Origin: Anadara kagoshimensis
Lineage: Eukaryota; Mollusca; Bivalvia; Arcoida; Arcidae
Direction of reading: 5' to 3'
Length of the DNA stretch: 64,000 nt
Assembly (NCBI GenBank): GCA_021292105.1
Contig: CM037873.1
Span: forward strand, 13,183,489-13,247,488
Shown here: one piece after another, positions 57,501-64,000 of the stretch
Numbering within the stretch: position 1 is the stretch's first letter
Layout: every line of letters starts with the position of its first letter
Made by a program: the position numbers and the translations under genes
Notes under the pieces: generated by a model
The model's database searches: none
Told to the model about the DNA's origin: nothing
Seen by the model: the letters and a program-made list of their open reading frames with translations, nothing else

Positions 57501-60500
57501 GGTTGTACAAAAATGTAAGGTACATTGTATTGAGACCTGTGACAAACCCAGGCTTTGTACAATCACTGAACATAATGACAAACGTTTACTCCTTCAAGTA
57601 CATTGTATTCGGACCCGTGAAAACTTCGACTTTTTACAGGTTACTAAACATAATGTACAAGGTTGTACAAAAATTGAGGTACATTGTATTGAGACCCGTG
57701 ACAAACCTAGGCTTTGTAAATCACTGAACATAATGACAAACTTTTACTCCTCTAAGTACATTGTATTCTGACCCATGAAAACCTCGACTTTATACAGGCA
57801 CTGAATATGTCAATATTCACTCTAGTTATAGGCATAGTCCAAGTATAGTCCAAACTACCTTAAAGACCACCTCTATGTAAGGGCCACCTGCTTATATAGA
57901 CCAGTAGAATTGTACCCCAAATGTTATTTATTCATATTACTTGAACCTTTATAAAATGGCCACCTGCCCATCGTGCCATTTTACTGGTTCATTAGGGTGG
58001 CTTTTATAGACAGGTTCGACTGTACATTGTTTTAAGATCTGTCGCAAACCCCGCCTTTTTAGAGACACAAGCCATAAAGACAAAATTTTATACCAGTGAG
58101 TAGCTTAGTTTAAACATATCGTATTTTTGTAAAAAATAAATTAAAAATGAATTACCTAGATACTACAAAATCGTCGTTTTTCACTAAGCATTCCCATTCT
58201 ATGATTGTCTTACTGTAAACAGTAAATGGCCAGCCGGTCATCTTTTTATCTGTGTAAGTTATCTCCCCTTTTGAACCATCGATCGAGTGCTGTAACTCTT
58301 CCGGGTATACACAACCTCCAGATACTTATGAAATATGAAATAAAAAACAGGAAAAGTCTGGTATGTGCTGTACGTGAAAAAACATGCATATAAATGCAAT
58401 GGTACTGGCAGAAACAGCTACCAAGACAAACCAATAGTCATCTGGCCTCAATAGTTAAAACAAATACATTATTGGGTTATAAAATAATCAAAATAAAATT
58501 CAACCATCATTATCCAATATTTACAGATTTTTATTTCAGAAACACTTTATTCCAAAACGGCATTTTTATACTTCATTCAATATGTTTAAACCAATGTTTG
58601 GTTGGCTTGTTAAAAATGAATCATCTCAAACATATTGGTTCTTGCTCAATTACAATCCCTAAAGTCAAGCACAAACAAACCGGTCCATGTTCAAATTACA
58701 ATTCCCAAAAAATCACACACAAACATAACGATCTGTGTCTAAATTATAATAAAAAAGTTAAACACAAACATACAAGTCCATGTCCAAATTACGATCCAAA
58801 AAGTCAGACATAAACATATCAGTCCACCTCGAAATCACAATCCAAAAAAGTCAAACACAGACAAACCAGTCCATGTCCAAATATCAATCCAAAAGGCAAA
58901 CACAAACATAAACGTTCATGTCCAAAACACAACCCAAACGTTAAACACAGATATACCAGACCATGTCCAAGTTGCATTCCAAACGTCAAATATAAATATA
59001 CCAGTGCAAATCCAAATCTCAATCCAAAAAGCCGAACACAGACATACCAGTCCATATCTAAATCAAAATCCAAAACGTAAAACTCAAGTATACCTGTCCA
59101 TGTTCAAATTACAATCCCAAAAGTCATGTCCAATACAAACGTGCAGTCAATGTCCAAATCACAATCCAAAAAATTAAACACAAACATACCAGTCTATGTC
59201 CAAATCACAATCCAAAAAGTTAAACACAAACATACCAGTCTATGTCCAAATCACAATCCAAAAAGTTAAACACAAACATACAGTCTATGTCACACAATCC
59301 AAAATGTCAAACACAAACATACAAGTCTAAGTCACAATCCAAAATGTCAAACACAAACGTACCAGTCTATGTCCAAATCACAATCCAAAATGCCAAACAC
59401 AAACATACCAGTCTATGTTCAAATCACAATCCAAAATGTCAAACACAAACATACCAGTCTATGTCCAAATCACAATCCAAAATGTCAAACACAAACATAC
59501 CAGTCTATGTCCAAATCACAATCCAAAATGTCAAAAACAAACATACCAGTCTATGTCCAAACACAATCCAAAATGTCAAAAACAAACATACCAGTCTATG
59601 TCCAAATCACAATCCAAAATGTCAAACACAAACGTGCAGTCCATGTCCAAATCACAATCCAAAAAGTTAAATACAAACATGCAGTCAATTTCCAAATCAC
59701 AATCCAAAAAGTTAAATACAAACATACCAGTCTATGTCCAAATCACAATCTAAAATGTCAAACACAAACATTCCGGTCCATGCATGTCTAAATCACAATT
59801 AACAAAACAAAATTGTTTCAAAACTTAAGGTAAACAAGTGAACGTCTGCCTTGAAATTGAGACTGGGTGCTATTGAAGGATAAGCATGACCTGTCTAGCC
59901 TGTCACGTGTGTAATAATTAGGAATTAAAGGAACATGGAACAATGCGACGTCAAAATATACTTATCAACAATATTGTGATGATGGCCATAAAACGTTTGA
60001 GGGCCTAGAAGAACCTATCACCGAGTCAACATTTACTAATTGGCGATTGAACAACATTTGTTTTGTTAATTATGTTAATTTACATTTAAAAGCTATTTAA
60101 GTTATTATTCTATATACGTCAAATAACAATTACGTCATTCAGCAACTTTGAATTATACAACATTAAACTATTTTCTTTAGTACAGCATTCTATATAAAAC
60201 ACTTCTTAAAACTGATTGTAGACGTGATTCATTCATTAAAATACATGTATGACTATTCCTAATTAAAGGTCAAACGGACAAGTCAATGTTGTTCGCCAAT
60301 ATAATATATAAATACAAAGACTCTTTGAGTATCCGTAATTTTGCCCATTCAAAAGTATTGTAGTCATAGTTTTCCTGTTTTTTTAATTAAAAAAATGTAA
60401 ATCACTACTAGCATGATTAAAATATTGAAATCGGTTTACCTGTCACATAGAAACATACTAGTAACTGAAATTAAAAAAAAAACTATTGATAAACTTGAGT

Positions 60501-60627
60501 TTATTTTTAAATCAATTGAAAAACTTTTTATCTAAAATTTTAAGCTTGTTATAAACTTACCGTTATGAAGAAAAGTGAGAATAAAATAAAGTAAAATTAT
60601 TACAAAATTATCCATCATCTTGCCCAT
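54269..60627 (-). CDS. Gene B: short paralogue of gene A, single-pass surface protein (spliced model)
   Basis: The five-exon minus-strand model has about 250 codons: signal peptide (MGKMMDNF plus hydrophobic run), a C-x-Y-P ... WEC domain, an FGQNVTGYLC segment, a CDVC segment, then an acidic stalk and one transmembrane helix. Exons 1-4 join in frame with phases 1, 2 and 1, identical to the corresponding junctions expected for gene A, which supports common descent. Exon 4 ends in phase 0, but the last exon needs phase 1, so one small exon or alternative site is probably missing. Compared with gene A it lacks the ACSSS...DICES and Ser/Thr-rich exons. Function is unknown; location is inferred to be the plasma membrane. 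A possible ATTAAA poly(A) signal lies about 105 nt after the stop (54158-54163). Confidence 0.65.
55174..55298 (-). CDS. Gene B exon 4: CDVC segment
   Basis: The 125-nt exon lies between TTTTTTTCAAAAAG and GTAATT, entered in phase 1 and left in phase 0. It reads DIQINALKERIYVTTE, PVNNLCDVCVPSRDQK, then a Ser/Leu/Lys-rich end. Its two cysteines have no obvious match in gene A. The frame follows directly from exon 3. Confidence 0.72.
55367..55503. mobile_element. Hairpin MITE, copy 2 (diverged), in gene B intron
   Basis: It matches the 1.3-kb hairpin in both arms (AGAATCAATCACTTCTTATG, GGTGCCAGATGGGG, CTATCTGGTACC, and TTCCTTGCATC at the edge) but with a shortened, less perfect stem. It lies between gene B exons 3 and 4. 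Confidence 0.8.
56575..56665 (-). pseudogene. Possible mariner-like transposase fragment
   Basis: On the minus strand a short frame reads MSIERRWTKCIEVVLNRK, which resembles the RW-x-K-C-I end of mariner-type transposases from memory. A stop lies just upstream. Very short. Confidence 0.25.
56809..56909 (-). CDS. Gene B exon 3: second ectodomain segment
   Basis: The 101-nt exon lies between CTTTTCAG and GTGAGT, entered in phase 2 and left in phase 1. It reads SPSISLFGQNVTG (with an NVT glycosylation site), YLCQKFKKHNDD, then SYYQFS. It is the counterpart of gene A exon 4. Confidence 0.82.
56977..57132. mobile_element. GC-rich inverted-repeat element (MITE-like) in gene B intron
   Basis: The left end CCGACCACGCCCACAATGTT and right end ACATTGTGGGCGTGGCCGG are inverted, and similarity continues inward to CTGGCCG. 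The 155-bp element is far more GC-rich than its surroundings and contains a TGACGTCA palindrome (57063-57070). It starts only about 70 nt upstream of gene B exon 3. Confidence 0.8.
57360..57815. repeat. About 155-bp tandem repeat, three units, in gene B intron
   Basis: ACATTGTATTGAGACCTGTG, GACAAACCCAGGCTTTGTAC and CTCGACTTTTTACAGG blocks recur in the same order three times with moderate divergence. Confidence 0.85.
57844..58026. mobile_element. MITE family M3, copy c (opposite orientation), in gene B intron
   Basis: It is the reverse complement of copies a and b: it begins TAGTCCAAACTACCTT and ends ATAGACAGGTTCGACTGTA. It lies between gene B exons 2 and 3, about 130 nt from exon 2. Confidence 0.8.
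58156..58324 (-). CDS. Gene B exon 2: first ectodomain segment (C-x-Y-P ... WEC)
   Basis: The 169-nt exon lies between TTTCATAAG and GTAATT, enters in phase 1 and leaves in phase 2, the same as gene A exon 3. It encodes SGGCVYPEELQ, DGSKGEITYTDKK, GWPFTVY, then IIEWECLVKNDDF. The two cysteines, the proline after C-x-Y and the W/E before the second cysteine correspond to gene A exon 3. Confidence 0.83.
58659..59790. repeat. 46-bp minisatellite in gene B intron 1
   Basis: The unit is AAACATACCAGTCTATGTCC followed by AAATCACAATCCAAAATGTC and AAACAC, about 24 copies. Copies before 59.15 kb are diverged, those from 59.15 to 59.75 kb are highly similar. The unit is the left end of dispersed element X, and the rest of that X copy follows at once (59.79-60.03 kb). 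Confidence 0.95.
59790..60035 (+). repeat. Dispersed element X copy, remainder after the 46-bp array
   Basis: It continues the X order directly from the minisatellite: AAACAAGTGAACGTCTGCC, GAGACTGGGTGCTATTGAAG, GTGATGATGGCCATAAAACG. Confidence 0.8.
60561..60627 (-). CDS. Gene B exon 1: signal peptide
   Basis: The ATG at 60627 opens MGKMMDNF followed by an Ile/Leu/Phe-rich core (VIILLYFILTFLHN), ending in phase 1 before GTAAGT. The same frame is open further upstream and contains another methionine; the chosen start gives the canonical short n-region. Confidence 0.8.
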
Positions 60628-60717
60628 ACCCGGAGATCTTTCTTCATGTTTATATTGATTTTGTATTCGTGTGAATATGTACATACAATGCAAGGCTAAA
60701 CATGCACCGTTTAGCAC

Positions 60718-62102
60718 TAAAGAGTGAATTATTTCTCATGCGATCAACCAGGTTTTAACATACAAACATAAAACGCATTTAAACACTTCGATCTTATAAT
60801 ACGAGTGTATTAATATAATAATTTAATCCTACATGTGTATTACTTAAAGTATTTTTATTTACAGGTATGTTATATTTCACCTAAGTTAACGTATTTCATG
60901 GATATGGACGGATATCTAGGAATATTACAGTCATCCGAGAAGTGTGAATAAAATAACATAAAATACTAGTATCTATTTGTGTGTGTGTGGAGAAAGAGAG
61001 AAAGAGAATATTGTTCATGTTTGGAAAGGGTTGTTCACTAAATATTTTGGAAAGACTTATTAAGCAGAAGTTGAACTTAAGCTTAATGATGAATTTTAAT
61101 TGTTAACCCATAAAATCACCTTCTCTGCAACAACCCGGTCGGGTCTGACCAGTGACTGTTCTTCGTTAAGCATACTCTGATTTAGAAATAACAGTCAACG
61201 GAGTCCTTCGTACGAGACTTTAAAAACCGATACCCCGTGTCATTGCAGGCGTGGCAAATTAAAGAACCCTTACTCTACATTGCCCTAAGCACATTTCACC
61301 TTTAGCTCTTGACGTCTCGATATAAGTGAACTATTCTTGACTGGGACAAAAAAAACAACCAATCAATCACCTCTGCAATAGAAACCTAACAAAGGTATTA
61401 ACAGAGCATCTGTGACATATACAAGGAAGAAAAATGTAGTTTTCCTTTAAATCTTAAATTGGCATATTACAGTGTTTGAAGGAAGTCAATTAGGCAATGT
61501 CGTAATCCCTTGTGAAAATGGCTTTTTCTCCGTCAGAAACAGTACGATGTAATCATGATAACGCAATGTTAAAAAAGTAGAATGTAATTTTCACTGTGAG
61601 ATTAAAACATGGGACATCAAAACATTAATTAATTTGATTAGCAGCTAATTATATAACTAGACAGTGTCTTATACTGACTTCTCATCTTGGACTTATGCAA
61701 CTTGAACAATCATACGCGAGTTCGTGAATCTTATTGATAATAAAAATAACAACTAAAATATAAAAATAAATAAAGTCTCATGTATATCCTAGTAAGCTGA
61801 GGAAGCATTATTTTCGCAAGTCGCGAGAGTTTGAAATCAATCAAATATATGTATAGACAAACAACATTGACCTGTCCGCTTGACCTTTAATTATAACTAT
61901 TGATATACAAGGGTCCAGCTAATACATGGGTAGTGTTAGGATGCGCAGCTACTGCATAAAACAAAGCATGTACTATCGATAAAAACGACAAAAACACCTG
62001 AGTTACTAATACATAAATCTACTGGTCCATCATATTTATTTTAAATTAAAGGTCAAACGGACAGGTCAATATTGTTTATATATGCAAGTCCACACGGGTT
62101 CC
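60718..62102. other. Region upstream of gene B
   Basis: It holds one SINE (61.12 kb). No clear core promoter was found for gene B; an AATATAAAC lies only about 20 nt before the start codon, too close for a TATA box. AAGGTCAAACGGACAGGTCA occurs at 62.05 kb and, nearly unchanged, at 60.27 kb. Confidence 0.5.
61120..61385 (+). mobile_element. tRNA-derived SINE, family A, head degraded
   Basis: It starts at CCCGGTCGGGTCTGACCAG (end of the head), the body has ACTGTTCTTCGTTAAGCAT, and the tail is CTTGACGTCTCGATATAAGT GAACTATTCTTGACTGGG. Confidence 0.7.
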
Positions 62103-62505
62103 ATTTTGTACATGGTTGCGATTAGTTTGTTGGTTGAATGTTGCTTAACGTCGCATCAGCAATATTTCAGCTATTCACGGCGAGAACTATTTTTATTAAT
62201 CTCTATGGACAAATCTATGAACAAGTGAAGTGCGAGTGTGTTGTATGGCCTGCCTTTTACTAGCGCACACTCAGAACGACTTAAAGGTGCTAGCTCACAT
62301 AGTCAGTACGCCACAGACATGGGTACCACTAGAACTCCCCCATTAGCATTATACTGACACCGGATGAACCAGTAAAGGCCAACGGCAAGAATAGTTCACT
62401 TCCCCATATGTGGTCTGTGTGAGACTCGAACTCACAGCGGTGAGAGACCCTTGATTTGTAGACAGACGTTTTATTCATTAGGCAACCGCGACCAACGGTT
62501 ATGTT
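62103..62505 (-). mobile_element. tRNA-derived SINE of a third family
   Basis: On the minus strand the head reads GGTTGCCTAATGAATAAAAC (box A-like) and GTGAGTTCGAGTCTCACAC (box B). The body, including AATATTTCAGCTATTCACGG on the plus strand, differs from families A and B. Confidence 0.65.
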
Positions 62506-62702
62506 TGGTTCATGTTTTCAAATTACCATAAAAAATTAAACCTCTTCAGTGGATAAGTGAAAAATTCCCCGAGAAGTGTCATACAGGGGTAGGTGTCCAA
62601 ACAACCTACTTTTAATTGTAGGAATCTATGGAACATGAATCAAATTTCTTGTTTGCTCCACATTGATATTTTTGTTATTCTTATTCATTCCCTACTATTC
62701 AT

Positions 62703-62900
62703 TCCCCAAACATTTTGAGTGGCTATAAGAGGTGGCATACAGATCATAGTCCTAACCACGTAGGTTTGAAGCTCACTTGGATAGTTTGTTAATTGGTGCG
62801 TTGCTAGTAAGTACTATTCTTTTTGAACTCCAGTTTCCTCCACCATCCAAGCACTGTCCGCCTCGTATTAGTGAAATGATAAATATCATTGAGCACTCCA
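62703..62900 (+). mobile_element. tRNA-derived SINE, family B, diverged
   Basis: GAGTGGCTATAAGAGGTGGC (degraded box A), ACGTAGGTTTGAAGCTCAC (degraded box B), AACTCCAGTTTCCTCCACCA body, GTCCGCCTCGTATTAGTGAA tail. Confidence 0.65.
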
Positions 62901-63169
62901 TTCAACACATTTCAATATTTTGGAGAAAGAGAAATAACTCGTTTAAATTTAAACGACTTTTTAAAAAAAGTATGAGTAAGTCGACCACGCTTTAGTTGGA
63001 ATTAATTCATATGTATGGTCTGCAAATGACCATTTTGTGAAATTTTCATTACCTGACCAAAATGAACAATTGAAAAATAGAATAAACACACTGACAGTTA
63101 TTTAAATCTTATTACATATTATACCAGCTTTAATACAGCACTAGACGGAATACAATTCCTCATAATTAA

Positions 63170-63410
63170 GGGGTGGTCCAGTTGCTAGAGACCTCACTCC
63201 GTAAGTGGGAGCTCGTTTAAACCCCGACCGTGTCTGACCAAAGACTTGAAAGTGTGTAGTGATTGTTCTTTCGCCAAGCACTCGGAATTACGAAATGAAA
63301 GTCACGGTTCTTTCAGATGGGAACTTTAAATGTCACGATAAAGAACCATGCAAGTGTAATGCCATCAGTGCAATGCATAGGCAAAATTTCCACACGTCTA
63401 CACTTAAACG
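63170..63410 (+). mobile_element. tRNA-derived SINE, family A, 3' truncated
   Basis: GGTGGTCCAGTTGCTAGAGA (box A-like), GCTCGTTTAAACCCCGACC (box B), TAGTGATTGTTCTTTCGCCA and GGTTCTTTCAGATGGGAACT body. The shared tail is missing. Confidence 0.75.
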
Positions 63411-63639
63411 GGACTCAATTGTATGCAGAACTAAATGAAAAACATTCAGGTAAGTTCAAATTAACTTACCATATTTACTCTTTTGTACCTAGCGACCTTT
63501 ACCAACGCATCCTTGGTTCAAATTGATTTATAACGAACAAATGATAAAAACCAATTAGATAAATGTGTTTCGTCAATATGCATCTTTTTTAATGTACTTT
63601 ATATGGACAAAATCTATCAACATGTTTTCAATCTAAACC

Positions 63640-63800
63640 AAAATGTAACACTCCATATTCAAATCAGAATTGCAAAGTAAAGATAAAAACTTTGAAAATG
63701 GAAAATTAGGTTAAGCATTTGAACTAACATCAGGGAAATTAGACCATGTGTTCCGGAAGGGTAAGTGTCTCCTGCTTAGCTAGTAGCTACAATCTCGTCG
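63640..63800 (+). repeat. Dispersed element X copy (5' part)
   Basis: It contains ACTTTGAAAATGGAAAATTA, ATTAGACCATGTGTTCCGGA and AGGGTAAGTGTCTCCTGCTT. Confidence 0.78.
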
Positions 63801-64000
63801 TGTAAAAACTATAAGACGTCAATTATACATACCCATGATAATTTTAAAAACAGAGACATTATTCTGAGATTAAATAGGCTCAGTTAGAATTTAGAGAAGT
63901 TATTAGTTAACGCACGGACGCATGTATTTTGATAGGCTATAAGCGTAACTGACTGTAGCTAGTTAAACTAACATAACATGACAGGTAAAGCTAGCTAACC

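Noticed and set aside
58394..59791. Plus-strand frames with MSKSQSKMSNTNIPVYVQITIQ repeats
   Set aside because: Translation of the 46-bp minisatellite in three frames; no gene context.

Overview
The window looks like AT-rich nuclear DNA of an animal, most likely a bivalve mollusc. The genes are split by GT-AG introns. The intergenic and intronic DNA is packed with tRNA-headed SINEs, short inverted-repeat elements (MITE-like), CT/GA microsatellites and minisatellites. Several of the SINEs share a 3' tail of the kind I associate with molluscan V-SINE-type elements. The bivalve assignment is an inference from repeat style; I could not search any database. There are no bacterial-style operons, rRNA genes or convincing intact tRNA genes.

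Two protein-coding genes can be supported, both on the minus strand and both assembled by hand from exon/intron signals. Gene A (38.19 to 13.5 kb) has a signal-peptide exon, a possible 66-nt symmetric exon, several small cysteine-containing ectodomain exons, a possible 9-nt microexon, and a last exon with a transmembrane segment and a basic cytoplasmic start. Gene B (60.63 to 54.27 kb) is a shorter relative with the same first three ectodomain steps and the same intron phases, ending in an acidic stalk and one transmembrane helix. Both look like cell-surface proteins of the poorly characterised cysteine-rich DUF7042/7043/7044-type ectodomain group seen in invertebrates. Each gene has one unresolved splice-phase junction. 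Gene A also has an overlapping second C-terminal frame encoding a long acidic tail.

Layout: 1-13.5 kb is repeats and unassigned AT-rich DNA (hairpin MITE, SINEs, tandem ATTT arrays, two copies of a TATAAGCC multi-palindrome element). 13.5-38.2 kb is gene A. Its 9.5-kb intron between 17.94 and 27.43 kb holds a 19/23-bp minisatellite, a 4.2-kb 26-bp satellite with higher-order structure, and a roughly 3-kb decayed transposon with long inverted arms carrying YY1-like motifs. 38.2-54.2 kb has no visible gene but is rich in two MITE families and SINEs. 54.3-60.7 kb is gene B with several elements in its introns. A 46-bp minisatellite lies in its first intron (58.66-59.8 kb). 60.7-64 kb is again SINEs and unassigned DNA.

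No clearly new multi-gene system is visible. The strongest leads are the paired surface-protein genes with odd splice structure, the organised satellite arrays inside gene A, and one dispersed repeat family that has seeded two unrelated minisatellites.
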